From the NCBI GenBank assembly GCA_009869945.1, contig WIXG01000386.1, forward strand, positions 1 to 64,000: DNA of 64,000 nucleotides, in the 5' to 3' direction. Shown here piece after piece: positions 1 through 11,282 of the stretch. The position numbers were made by a program, and so were the translations under genes. Position 1 is the first letter of the stretch; every line of letters starts with the position of its first letter. Source of the stretch: Mesaphorura yosii. Its lineage: Eukaryota > Arthropoda > Collembola > Poduromorpha > Tullbergiidae. The notes beneath the pieces are model-generated. The model worked only from the letters and a program-made list of their open reading frames with translations. It had not been told where the DNA came from and made no database searches.

Positions 1-356
1 CTCGCTTAGTCTTTGAGAAATTCTGGCTGACATGTTTAGGGGTAGGGGGGCGAATGCAGACCTTTGGTTTTTTTAGCAGGCACCGCGATGCGGTTGCTCA
101 ACGCCGTCTGCTTCTGTTCTCACCAAAGGAAAAATGCATGACGAAAACACGTTGTTTTTGGCAAGATTCGAGATCATACGCCAGTAAGTCAAAATGAGAC
201 AAAAAGCAGTACCGACCGTAAACGACAGAAATCGCCTCAGGAATCACGGGAAGACCGGTCCGTCATCGTGGAAATCAACGAGCTTAATCAATTTCCAGAT
301 TTTACGCACTCAGCGCCATTTTCAGGAATAAGTGAAGTGACTAGTTAAGGACTAAC
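1..356 (-). other. Probable first intron of the K2P-like gene, running off the left edge
   Basis: The exon at 357-521 ends in a donor (GTTAGT on the minus strand, reading leftwards from 356). No open frame or acceptor that continues a potassium channel is visible between 1 and 356, so the next exon should lie beyond the window. Confidence 0.4.
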
Positions 357-521
357 CAAGGCACCAACCGCTGTATAAATGACAAGCGCTAGGAAAAGGC
401 CGCCATGACCTGCGTACTTCTTAATTTGCGTGCGTGTCACCAATTTGTTCTTTTTACTGCTGCATCGCAGTTTGCTACGAGTTCCTTCACCACCAATTGT
501 GTCCTCAGCAAATTCAACCAT
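357..521 (-). CDS. First coding exon of a probable two-pore-domain potassium channel (partial)
   Basis: The exon reads 55 codons from ATG at 521-519 to a GTTAGT donor after codon 55. A short basic cytoplasmic start (KKNKLVTRTQIKKY) is followed by a hydrophobic helix, GLFLALVIYTAVGAL. In K2P (TWIK/KCNK) channels the first membrane helix has this form and position and is followed by a phenylalanine/glutamate motif (typically GALVF..LE). An intron at this spot is common in the family, so the missing part would supply the pore loops. K2P channels carry background potassium current across the plasma membrane. The start is the second methionine-like codon of the open frame; the codon before it is GTG, and ATG at 519-521 is preferred. 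The evidence is one helix and its splice position, so another membrane protein is possible. Confidence 0.5.
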
Positions 522-1152
522 TTTCACTTTCCGATTCGTTTCTTTTTCTCAACTTGCACTGTATCACGATTAGGGTTCTCCTTGATTCTTTGATTTTTAA
601 TTAGTATGACCGAACCGTAGCACGGGCCAACTTGTTGAGAACACGTCAAAATGCGATTTGTTATGAGCGACGCTTGCAGTCTAGTCAAAGTCAAGGCAAA
701 GAGGCAAGAGAAGACGACACGCCGTGAGATTAGTTCGAAGTGAATCTCGGAGCTTCCAAGATGCGAGTGCGAAAGCGAGTGAGGAACTGAAATCTAAAAT
801 TCTGTAAAGCGCTAGTCCTGGTCTTCTTCTTAACCTGGTGCTTCTACACAGCCTCAGTTTGCAACCAAGTTGTAAGTGATGCGCGCTGATGATCACCACC
901 ACCGCGCAAAGATCATGACTATGTCGATAATTTGTGTATCAGAAAAAGTAGACCAGCCGTGGCCTTTCGAAAGTGAGTATCGCATCGGTATCGGTGGGAA
1001 GTGGGTTACTTCGTACTATTCCGAAAGTAATGTTTTAATATTCGCTATGACGCAGTGCAATGTGTTTGCATTGCAGTGTGGAAGTTCCACTGAACCAAAA
1101 TTATTACTTCCTAGAAGATTAAAATTCGAGTAGTCTAAGGATGTGGAAAAGT

Positions 1153-1171
1153 GAGTCTAGAGTCTAGACTC
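1153..1171. repeat. Near-perfect short palindrome
   Basis: GAGTCTAGA and TCTAGACTC are 9-base arms separated by one G. It is too short to be a mobile-element end and no target duplication is seen. Confidence 0.6.
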
Positions 1172-3318
1172 GATAACTTCTTATTCAACTATAATTAGGC
1201 CATCCCCATTAAGAAAAGGCACAGGGGCACATCACACTGCAGCTGCTCCACGTGGGAGAAATTCAATTTGGGAAGGTAACAAGGTGTGTAATCCTGCGTT
1301 CATGCAACAAGTAGCAACTGTCCGCACTTTGAGCCCGGAGAAACTTCCGCCGCTGCTGTCCGCATGCTGATAACTCAGAGTTTACCTTCTCGTATTTTGA
1401 GACGGCTATCGCTACGCCAAGGCGTATTTTGTGGGTACCATGCCGTGCACAGGACATGCGAATAATAATACCGCCATAATAATAATGGCTCAAATATGTT
1501 TCTAATAATAGCAGGTTTGGTTCCATTTTCTCTCTGCTCAAAGTCTAGAATGTAAACTGTTGGGATTATGAGGCAAGGCGAGAGTCAGGATCAGCAGCAG
1601 AAGATCATGATCATTATCCCGTCCCGACTCCAGCCAGCTAAGTTCTTGCAGTTCTGACAAAGTACTAGAACAGATAACCAAGCAAACGTCCTGTGGAAAC
1701 ACAGACACAGTTTACGTTACGGGCTATGTAGCTAACGTCATTCAGTTGTTTTCATCCAAAAACTCTTGCTTCCAGGAAACCGAAACAATAATAATACGAA
1801 AAGACACACACGAAAAAAACTTGCAGCAGGGTGCCAGATTTCAATTGTCATTTTCCCATCTGCTGGCCTTTCCTTGCAAAACCACATCGGGTGATGACTC
1901 ATGGAAAATATGCTTGGATGCGAATGGAAATTTTAAAGAAACATCAAAAGCTTCAGGACTCATGCCAGAATTAAATGTCGTAATGTTAACGACGTAACGC
2001 AGACGGTGACGATGATAATAAGTGCTTACATCATTCCTGGCATGCTGCACTAATGAAGATATGACAGGATAAAAATCGAATTCAAGATCTTCAAGGCTGA
2101 GCACATAGAACAAAGTGAGAAATTTGACACTGGGCTGCTTATTCACAATCTGGCGTTGGAAACACGATATTCCATGTTTTTAATATGCAATAAAAATCAA
2201 CGGAAATGCATCGAGTGTGAGAAGACCAGAAACTTTTTAATGTGGAAAAGCCAGAATCCTCGTGTAAACGTGTAAAGTGCTGAAATCAATCAAGTCAGAT
2301 CAGATTTATGGAATTCAATTCAACTGACGTGCTGTCAAACTCATGTGTAATGATCAAGTCGTTAAAAGTTTCAGCTCTGCACCAAAGTTGTGGTGACTAG
2401 AATGTACTAGATGTCGAGTTGAAATAATCAAGGCTCCTCTTCGATAAAACTTGCTAGTAACATGGTGATGGATATGGACGAAATTTTTAACTTGTACTTA
2501 TTATAAAGTTAAATTTCAGTGCATGTTGCAAACTGGAAGCATTTTGCGATCAAAAGCGACGAGGTGTAGTTGAAATGTCGGAAGGTTTAATTATTGCATG
2601 CCAGAACCGAATCGATCAGCATTGCTTGCGCATTCAAGGCAGAGGTTTCGAAAACTACGATAAATCTGTATTGAAGAAAAGGACGCAGCGCGCACAAAGG
2701 TGGACGGATGGACACATGAACATCGAAGCTGCTTCTTTTCTCATTCCTGTGACATGTCTTATTTGAATTGAGAATGGAAGTGTGTTAAAAAAAATGAATT
2801 GATTCCTGAGCGGAATAAAGATGAGGCTGCTTCCTGGGAATTCAATCTCTGGAAACTCTAATTTAAGGTGAAGTAAAGGTATTCCGCCTTGTTAATGCAT
2901 TATTTAATGTCTTGTATGGAAGGCTATGAATTTAAACCGTCAATTATTGCTTCTTCCATATATCTCCGTAGAATGAAAATTTGTTACGATGAGAACTTAG
3001 ACCTGCACCTGGACTGTCCAGACCAGGGATGTATTGCACCAAATTTCCCGAATTTCATACCCATTTGTGGTATCCACAACTTACTTGTAGAGTTATTTGC
3101 GACAAAAATTCGCAGGGCAAGATGTAATTGAAAAATTACTTCGTTGAAGCTATATGCAGCAGTGCAGTGTAGAGCACATTGCAATATTGCAAGACTGAAA
3201 TGCAAACGCAGAAGCCAAGGCCCAATCGCCACGATGTGCATTGGGGCACTGACTGACTACACGACGCATACGCAGCTCCCATTGGCTTAGTATTATTGAA
3301 CTAGGATTCGATGTGCCT

Positions 3319-3410
3319 GGAGATTGTACTTCTGAGAACGGTTCACTTGTTCGGTTGACCTTAGACGGAACGCGTAGCGTTTGGAAAAGTACAATCTCCT
3401 TTCAAAGGAG
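3319..3410. repeat. Inverted repeat with an adjoining hairpin
   Basis: GGAGATTGTACTT (3319-3331) is matched by its perfect reverse complement at 3387-3399, with 55 nt between. The right arm runs straight into a second palindrome, CTCCTTTCAAAGGAG (3396-3410). The two hairpins share bases, so they cannot both fold fully. No coding function is evident. Confidence 0.6.
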
Positions 3411-5011
3411 CGCCGTGAACGTTTTCGTTCTTGATACATACAACATTTCCACGGGTTATGATCCCATTCTGCACTTAGAGGAGTTATGCCACTTAGGTAC
3501 CTGTTCTATTCCTTATAATTATTGAAATGAATGGCACAAATGATGCCTGAAGAATAAAGTTTGGTATAAAACGTCGGACATCACACCCAAACTGGCATCA
3601 TTCGATCATTCGCCGCCATCGACAGGCCAGAGTCACAGAGTACTCTAACTTTTAGTAAGGCCAATATGACAGATGTTTATAGCAGACTTTTCGTTGAACT
3701 GTACGAACCATGACCGTCAAAGCTGTCCAGTCCCAACGCAAAATACCCTTCTTCACCAATGCTCTAGTTGTTGCTTTCTCGCTTGATTATCGTACATGCA
3801 TTTGAATTGAATACGACTGAAGCTATTATTATTCGGGTTGCGTCGTATTAGCAAACTTCCTGGAAAGTTGTAGACGTTAGTACTTTACTATTGCCTAATG
3901 AAATAAGAACTAATGACTATTAGCTATTAGCATATCATGCGACACGTTCAGCCAAGAGCTGGCGAACTATGAAGGAGATGAATGATAGGCAATTAAGGAA
4001 GGTCTTTGTGAACTGTGTAACATATCATGGTCTAGGTTTAGCATTATTGTGTTGACCGGTGACACAAAGCTTGGATATCCTCTACAGAACAACACGCTAT
4101 CGTCATTGCCAACTGCGTACTTTCCAATGTCTTTGTCTCCGCTTATCACTTATCTTAGCGCATTGTACAGTTGGACTTGAGTCGACATGCCCTTAAAATA
4201 GAACACAACTATTTAAATTTAAACCCTAGCGTTTTATTTATCTTGACGGATTTCGTGATGGGACGGGAGTTGGAAGCTGCAGCTTGACAGTTTAGAACGC
4301 AATAGCTCAAGTTCAGTGCTCAGGCTGCAGCGCCCGCGTCTTGACGTCTGGACTTTGCCAATCGCCATCGTTGTCACCTTTTGTTTCAGTTTATTTTCGC
4401 ATTCCTCACCATATCCACAAGACGTCACAAGTCAGTTTCACCGTCGCTTCGTGGTTCGAAAAAAGAAGCCCACTTTTGAGACCTGTTCCAAAGTTCTAGC
4501 CCTAAGGCAAGTTGCAATTTTGATTCGCAAGCAGTTGAAAACCTAAACCTTGAAATGAAGCCCATGATAACATGAGAGAGTTGAACGTTGAAATTGGCGA
4601 GATTGCATTCCATTAAAAGTACTGAAAGTGGACGATATCGGAGATAGTAATGTCATGTGTCAAATATGTGCAACTTCACGTATGCTCGTTTGCCCATTTG
4701 CGAATAGCAAGTTTAGCATAACTGACTCAATCAGTAGAAGTTTCATGAAGAATAATACATGTATTCTTCGTCATCATATTTATTTGTCAGGTCAGCCGAC
4801 AAAAGTTCAGTTCTGAGAGATCGGCTTGTTTCTTCATTCGTATTCACGTGTGTAATGCCACACATTTAATTACAAACTAAGTTTTGATGACGTGATTGAA
4901 CACACTGCTAATAGAAATACCGAGGCATAAAGAAACTAGTTGAGTGGTACCGTTTGCCACAATAACTATTGTTTGTTCTTCGGCTAGGCTTTGCTGATCG
5001 CAATCACCACA

Positions 5012-6822
5012 ATGGTCGGCCGGAACGGAGCTGGTGGACAGAATGGACAGACACGAATACACGAGCGCAAAACACTAAACGTGCCTGAAAAGAACATCTC
5101 CTTCCGAGATAGTGTCAGCTCATTCAGCACCACACAAAACATTTCGTACTCATCAGAAGAGGTTACTATGATTGAAAACCCTTCGAAGAAAACGCCATCT
5201 CGGCCACCTCCCCTTGACGTGAAACATGTCATTCTAACAATTACTATCAGTCTTCTCGCCTGGCCAGTTACATACATCCTGAATCAGGCGTTCGTCAAAA
5301 TTGAGGAATCGGTGAGTGCATACGAAATGAGGGAGATTAAAAATAAGTACATGTAGCCGTAGCATCTGGATCTTTTAAAGTGTCATCTGTAATCTTCTTC
5401 ATACAGGAAAGAGCATTATGGATGGGTATCATCGGATTTGCAGTCATGACGTTGGTCATTTTTCTAGTTTTGATTTCCACTAAAGTCCATGATTGGCTGT
5501 ATTATGGTATGTTTCTATAATCCGATGAAATAAGATTGAGCCAAGAAGCAAAAATTCCAGAGTGCCATTAATTGATGCTCTTTTTGAAATTACGAATCCA
5601 CTTTAGGATTTTCACTGTTTGCCTTCACTGCTGTCATCGACCTGATCATTACCCTAGAATATAATGGCATTATTCATGGATATATGGATCAGTATCTGAA
5701 GCTGGGAGAAACGTATTTACAATCGAGCTGGGGAAACGCAATTACTTTGTTTGACGCGGTTGGATTTTACTTGATGTATTTAATTATGAATTTCCAGCTC
5801 GCCAATAGGTTTGTGACAAGACTACAAGAACCAAGAACATTGAACATTTCCTGAACAGGAATACTAACGCCGTTGTAATTTATACGCAGAAAATCATGGA
5901 GATCAACAGCCATTTACTGGGGGTCTGGATTGATGAACTCTATGATAGTATTCGGTATTGGTATATTTTGCGGAAGTCACAGCCCGACTGCCTGCACATT
6001 TCTTAACATTCCGTACATTGTTTTCCCAGTTATGGTACTGATCAGGTAGGAGGAATGAATACGATTCAACTTTTGGGATTATTCACACCTTATTAATAAC
6101 CAAATTCATACATTGCAGAGCTTTTCAGAGACAAAGGCCCACTGCCTGGGTTGAATTCGTGAATCGCACCTGTCTGTCTTCATTTTACGATATTGTTTGT
6201 TTGATGGTGGTGTTGGCCTCATTGTGGCTCTCTCTAGCAAAGGGTCTGGTAAGGCTAAGCTGAACTTTGCGTAGGCGATGTCAATTGGATCGACTAACTT
6301 GGCATTTAATGGACTTATTTAATTTAACAGGTGGCTCTCGGATGCACTAAAGAACCAATTCCATTCTCTGTGAAGGAAGATACAGCACTCGAGTATGAAG
6401 AACCCGGCCCCTTTGCAGCCGGTCAAGCTCTGGTGCTCTTTTTCTATCTCATTCCTTTGCAACTGATCAGTTTGTATTACCTATTCAAGACAACGAAGCC
6501 TAGATTCATTTGGGACCTGACTCTGGTTCAGGCTGGTGCAGTCATCCAAGTACGTGCAAATTCGACAAATTCCAAAACATAGAAAGGAAGAACCGTGAAA
6601 ATGAATTCTGAAATTTTGTTCTAGGGTCAGTTTGCCTACATCGCATACTCATTTGACCAACAACTCCCCGAAGAAATTCAAGTGGCGAAGACAAACACGA
6701 CCTTCTGGATTACAAATATGATTTTGCTCATTTGTCCACACTTGCTTCTTCTTGGCTTGCTCCGTCACAAATGGGGAAGGCATCTTTCAGCAGTCGATAG
6801 AGTTCTTCGAAAATCTGATTAA
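5012..6822 (+). CDS. TM6SF: TM6SF1/2-like EXPERA-domain membrane protein, 7 exons
   Basis: Exons 5012-5311, 5407-5506, 5607-5808, 5890-6045, 6119-6248, 6331-6549 and 6625-6822 join in frame to 434 codons. The match to vertebrate TM6SF1/2 is clear around residues 135-200. The motifs FAFTAVIDLIITLE, GIIHGYMDQYL and FYLMYLIMNFQLA correspond to the human order 'FAFTSVVNLIIGLE', 'GIIDGFM..YL', 'HYLMYLVM'. A second block, with DLTLVQAGAVIQGQFAYI, corresponds to the second EXPERA half. About ten hydrophobic helices are visible. In vertebrates these are ER/Golgi proteins that influence lipid loading of lipoproteins; sterol-isomerase-like chemistry is inferred from the EXPERA fold and not proven. Unlike human TM6SF (about 370-380 residues), this one has a Ser/Thr-rich, presumably cytosolic extension of about 70 residues before the first helix. 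The start at 5012 is the first ATG in the open frame. Which paralogue it equals is not decidable. Confidence 0.88.
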
Positions 6823-6986
6823 CTGTGAGAAGATTAATAGGAAGAGGGCGTTAACAACAACTCAAATTATGATTAGTCATTTTCATAGTCGCCATCGACC
6901 TTATTTAGTGTACATAAGGTAATTAAGTACTAACTAAGAGTCTGGATTCTTTTCATGCGTCTGTGTTATCTTCGTTTCTCTAGGCA

Positions 6987-6992
6987 ATTAAA
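6987..6992 (+). terminator. Polyadenylation signal (ATTAAA) of the TM6SF-like gene
   Basis: ATTAAA lies 165 nt after the stop at 6820-6822. It is the nearest common signal variant on this strand before the converging PLPBP gene. Confidence 0.45.
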
Positions 6993-7038
6993 CTTACTCC
7001 AGGTATCTTGTATCTCATGAATTGACTAAGAGTCACAA

Positions 7039-7044
7039 TTTATT
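7039..7044 (-). terminator. Polyadenylation signal (AATAAA) of PLPBP
   Basis: TTTATT on the plus strand gives AATAAA on the minus strand, 80 nt past the PLPBP stop. With the signal at 6987 it implies tail-to-tail genes with 3' ends within about 100 nt of each other. Confidence 0.55.
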
Positions 7045-7123
7045 CAGTTACATTCTGTACGAATATTGCCAACGTTGGAATCTGACTTGACACCGGAAGT
7101 TCATCGCAGTCTAAAGACTCACT

Positions 7124-8251
7124 TCATACTTTAGTCTTGGGAGGACGAGCACCAAAGATCGCTGTACCAACTCGCACAATAGTGCTACCCATCAGAATCT
7201 GTAATTTAGTATACACAAATAAGCAAGGCCTTCAATAATGTTTACGCATGACGACACGTGCCGCTTGTTCAAAATCCGCCGACATTCCCATGGACAGTTG
7301 TGTCTCATCGAGCGGAGAAATGCCACGTTGATCAAGTTCGGTCCGTAGTTTTACCAGCGTCTGTAAAAGAAATGTAAAAAAAATTTGAGCTACAAATTGA
7401 CCGGAGGTAATGGCACGAATATATTCTGCAAAATAACCTGAAAGTCTCTATTCGGTTCTGAGGGATCTACGTTAGCTTCTCCAATAGTCATCAATCCATA
7501 GAACTGCAATGGCTCGCAAGCGTCTTTGATATGTTTGACGCAGTCACACACGGTGTCTGGAGGAACGCCACCCTTAGCTAAAATGAAGGAGAAATACGAC
7601 AAAGGGAGAGCCCATTGGTTCAATCTGTCGCAGACTGGCTTTTAACAAGGACATGTCTGCTAAATTCAGATGGCTGGGACTTACTTTCCTCCCCGCTTGT
7701 GTTCACTTGGAGGAGAATTTTTACCGGCGCAGGGGATTCTGTTTTTTTTAAGACTCCAGCCATGTAATCGAGCAATTTAACCGAGTCGACTGACTGAATC
7801 AGATGAATTGGAATTGTAAACAGCTTGCTGACTTTATTCTTTTGAATGCCTCCAATGAAGTGCCATTTGATGTCCGGGCATTTTTCTTTTATCTGAAAGC
7901 AGTCAATCAGTTCAATCTTCAATCGTCTCTCGGCGGCTGCGAGATTGTACATATATTTTACCACAGGGTTGTTGGCTTTCTCGAGAAGTTCCTGGATGTA
8001 ATTTTCTCCGAAATGCCTGTGACCAGCCGCGTAAGCTTCAATGATGCTTTCTGGAGGTTGTAACTTGCTCACTGCCACCAATTCAGGCTCCGGTTGGGCA
8101 GGATTCTGTTTTGATGTATATATTTAGTCTTTACGATTGACAAATGATTCACAATCAAACTTACAGCTTGACAACCTTTCTCCCACGCCCTCGTGACTTT
8201 GTCTTGGATTTCTTTGAGTCTTTCCGCAATGGTGCTGCAACCTCCGGACAT
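7124..8251 (-). CDS. PLPBP: Pyridoxal phosphate homeostasis protein (PLPBP/PROSC, YggS family), 6 exons
   Basis: Minus-strand exons 8251-8165, 8105-7962, 7892-7685, 7577-7438, 7360-7262 and 7198-7124 join to 250 residues, against about 275 in human PROSC. The fold is the alanine-racemase-like TIM barrel that binds PLP without catalysing a reaction and buffers free PLP in cytosol and mitochondria. Visible family motifs are LVAVSK with the PLP-binding Lys at about residue 43, FGENYIQELLEKA, WHFIGGIQKNKV, LQVNTSGEE, FYGLMTIGE, SMGMSADFEQA and, near the C-terminus, VRVGTAIFGAR for the phosphate loop. The intron at 7893-7961 is open in frame and must be removed to match the family. The fifth intron needs a GC donor (GCG|GCACGT at 7262/7261) to keep the family spacing between FEQA and the next exon. 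Start 8251 gives MSGG; an upstream in-frame ATG at 8281 would add ten residues. Confidence 0.93.
7893..7961 (-). other. 69-nt stop-free intron of PLPBP, in frame with both flanking exons
   Basis: The minus-strand sequence begins GTAAAATATATG and ends GACTGCTTTCAG. Read through, it would insert 23 residues between NNPV and IKEKCPDIKWHF. PLPBP homologues have no such insert there: human reads NPKILSLCPEIKWHF. Confidence 0.85.
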
Positions 8252-8526
8252 CTTGATTAGCAATGGTTTCCAAATTCGCATTTACAAGACGGTCTTATTG
8301 CATACGAAAGGAAACACAGATAACGAGAACAAGTTCACAGCGTTGACATTCAGTAACACAAATTGTTCACTTGTTTTCCTCCTTCAACCGGAAGTTGCGC
8401 AAGTACAAATACGAGTTGCTGCTGCTGGCTGCAAGTTCATTTCTGTCAAGCGTCAGCGGCTTTTTGTTCGTGAACAGTTCCAAATCTATTATCTTTGTTA
8501 TTTTCAGCACTCGACCCGAATTTGAA

Positions 8527-8697
8527 ATGTCTCATCCCGCATCAACCTTTGCCAACGTTCGTTGTTTCATGAGGCAAGCCATCCAAGCTTCGAATCTCTC
8601 GCACCGAACCCAGCGTGAGCTAATGAAAAAGCATCTCAGGCGAACCCACGATCGCAGAGCTCTGAGTCATTGTAAACATTTGCACTTGCTGTTATAG
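8527..8697 (+). CDS. Possible small protein, 56 residues, unrecognised
   Basis: The frame starts at an ATG in a fair context (GAAATGT) and reads MSHPASTFANVRCFMRQAIQ, then a basic segment rich in Arg, Lys and His (RTQRELMKKHLRR), ending CKHLHLLL. The open frame continues upstream to about 8371 with a hydrophobic stretch but no ATG, so a longer product would need an upstream exon. It lies head to head with PLPBP (275 nt between starts) and could share its promoter. I do not recognise the family, and chance is a real alternative. Confidence 0.25.
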   Translation: MSHPASTFANVRCFMRQAIQASNLSHRTQRELMKKHLRRTHDRRALSHCKHLHLLL

Positions 8698-9320
8698 CAC
8701 AAGCATTACAGCTGTGTAGTTACCTTATCACATATTAGACCCTCGAAATTCCAAAGAAAACGATAAGTTGACTACTTCACCGAAGATTTCCCAGTGAACT
8801 CTAATTTTAATACACCCCCACCGCTGCACGATTTTCTCCCACAGTTTGAGTTAATCTTAACCATTGGATAATAAAGCAGAAGGCCTTCCCACTTGTCGCT
8901 ATCTTATCTGCAAACTTAATCATGTTTGTTACACTGCAGTTTTATTATTTCATCCTTGTGGACGTTAATTGTTGCGAATAGGTTAAGGTAGGCTTAGGCT
9001 TTCCAACAAATAATAACAAGGCAACTTTATGCAATTAGCAAAGCACAATTATGAATTTCATTATGCAATTAGTAAATAAGAGTTATTGGTTATTGCAAAA
9101 AAAGAGTGACTTATTCCATTCCTTGAACTAGAAGTAATAAAAATTAAACAACTTGCACTCTCAACGACCTGCAATAAACGTAAGCCCTTCCGACTCAAAA
9201 TGAGTTTGTGCGAGTTAATTGCTTAATTTTTGCTGTTTTCTTAAGTTGATCATTTTCCGCCACTGGCAAGCTAGTTTTCTTGTTACGGATCGGAAGAAAC
9301 AGAAAATCTTATTCCTGAAG

Positions 9321-10087
9321 ATGAATCGGCACGGGCCTGCTGATTCTGTCAATTCCCCGCCGCTCATGATGCACCACAACAATTCAAGTCAGCAAATTCA
9401 GCAGCAACAACCACAAGGAACGAGTAGCACAGCTCTAAGTGCGAATCCAAATCCACCTCCGTTGACCCGCATCTTCATTCAGAGGGACTATCGACATGGA
9501 ACCGAAGTTAGATTTCTAGCTGATTACCCACCAGAACTCATTGGACGGGTGAGAGTTTACGCAATGATAGCTTTCAAAAGAAAAGTTCATTCTAATCATC
9601 TGACATCTCGGTCTATTATCCAGATTGAACAGCGTGATTTTGAGACAACAATCAATTACATTAACTCAATATTTGATGAGGCCGAAGAATTTAACTTCTC
9701 TGCATTTTGCGAGTCTTGTTTGGGATACCTTACAGCCAATATTCTTTACCTACTCAAAGACACTCGCTACGAGAAGGTAAGGAGATGTAGTTTAGTAGAA
9801 TATGCAACTTTATCGGTAGTTAATTAATCGGTGTCGGTTGTTTGAATTAAGAAATTTAATATTTCAGTGTCTCAAGAGAATTGCCAAATTTGTTCGTGAA
9901 CAAAATCAGCTTGTTTACATGCCTCGGGGTGTTGAAGTCATCGACCCGCTGGAACGAGGTCTAAGATGTGTAAGTTTTTATCTTCCTAGTTTTCATTCAG
10001 TTGACACTGGTTTTCTCAAACCAAACTCATTAATTTTCATTGCAGATTGAAATTAAAATTTACAATAATGAGCAGATGAGATCTTAA
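9321..10087 (+). CDS. GOLGA7: GOLGA7/Erf4-family palmitoyltransferase partner, 4 exons
   Basis: Exons 9321-9548, 9624-9776, 9868-9969 and 10046-10087 join to 174 residues. The Erf4 domain fills residues 48-174: IFIQRDYRHGTEVRF, YPPELIGR, FETTINYINSIFDEAEE, TRYEK, REQNQLVYMPRGV, DPLERGLRCIEIKIYNNE. These follow human GOLGA7 (FIQRDYSSGTRCQF..., YEKVLKK, EQNEKIYAPQG, DPIERGLRVIEITIYED) almost step for step. GOLGA7 binds the DHHC enzyme ZDHHC9, and the pair palmitoylates Ras-type substrates at the Golgi. The first 45 residues are a Gln/Asn/Pro/His-rich extension (QQIQQQQPQ) absent from the 137-residue human protein. All three introns are phase 0. The 3' UTR runs to about 10940. Confidence 0.93.
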
Positions 10088-10917
10088 CATTCTTCGCCAA
10101 TAAGATGTCAAACGTCGAGTGTCTTCGGGATCCAAACGCAGCAAGTACAACGTAGGATTTAATCTTATTCTGGTTTTAAAGCAGTCGAATACGTCCAACT
10201 CTAATTCTTTCAACTATTTTGGGCAACCATGTCCTCCTTTACAATCCTCTTTCCGCCAGCAACAATTCGTCGAAGATCAATGGTTAATACAATTTTGCAA
10301 GAGCAGCATATAAGGAACAAAAATAGGAAATTGTTCACCTGGCAGAGATTTAATAATTTATTATGATATTAATATGTCAATAGGACTCACTGAAGTTTAC
10401 TTACTCCTACCCTTCACAAGATCATAATTCAGTATTTATTTAAGTTTGAAGTACGAGCATCGTGTTTTATATGGAAGCATCTACTTTTATAGTTTTATTG
10501 CATTTATAATTGTTACCCGAGAGGTTCTGTCCGTGTGTTGTTTCGGTAACTTTACTTCTGGGGGAGGAGTGTTAATCTTTCGTTCTAATTTACTCCTTTT
10601 ACTTTCATTTTATTACATGTAGCGTCAAAGCTGTTTTGTGTCAAGCCCATCTGTGACCCATTTTGAGTCCATCAGATCTGCTAGCCAATTTGTGCTGGCC
10701 ATTTGCGGCAAATCAATCTGCTAAATTCGTATTTTCTACCTTGATTTTATGGTATCTGTCAATGAGATATTCAGAACATTTACATTTAGGATATTATATT
10801 CACACATGTACCTATAGGTTGATAATTAGTGAAAAATACTTCGTTTCTCAGTGAGAAAAGGAAACCGCTTGTGACAAATCTTATATTATCGTAATTCGCT
10901 AATTCACTAAGCATTCA

Positions 10918-10923
10918 AATAAA
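10918..10923 (+). terminator. Polyadenylation signal of the GOLGA7 gene
   Basis: This is an AATAAA 831 nt after the stop codon. The 10088-10917 interval is AT-rich with no other gene and reads as a 3' UTR. Earlier weak variants could be used instead. Confidence 0.45.
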
Positions 10924-11276
10924 ATAGCCAACTCGTTATGCGTATTATGTGTAGCTTAAGTTCTCTGTACACGAAACGAAAAATGAAACGATGGCTTTAT
11001 ATTAGAATTGAAATTTTTGTGGGTTTACTGGCTACAAGTAGTTCAATTCTATGTTACTAATGCTATATTTTTACTAACACTGACACTCATGTGGAACATC
11101 TCGATGAGTAGATATGACTGATTCCTTGTTATTACGTATTGAGTAATCAATATTCCAATAAAGTTTGCCTGCTCGATTTGTTCTATTGCAAAACATTTTA
11201 GATCCACACTTTCATCAAAGAAAAATGAAGCAGACCAGGTCAAAACCAGATTTTTTAAAGAGTCCAATTTATTACT

Positions 11277-11282
11277 TTTATT
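11277..11282 (-). terminator. Polyadenylation signal of the RGS12-like gene
   Basis: AATAAA on the minus strand lies 363 nt past the stop at 11645. GOLGA7 and the RGS12-like gene converge here. Confidence 0.45.

Larger units (their letters stand above)
528..5011. other. 4.5 kb without a recognisable gene
   Basis: Open frames here are at most about 100 codons, show no domain, and have no linked splice sites. Two small inverted-repeat structures occur (1153-1171 and 3319-3410). The stretch separates the K2P-like exon, which points left, from the TM6SF-like gene, which points right, so it probably holds both promoters. No clear TATA/Inr pair was found for either. Confidence 0.6.
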
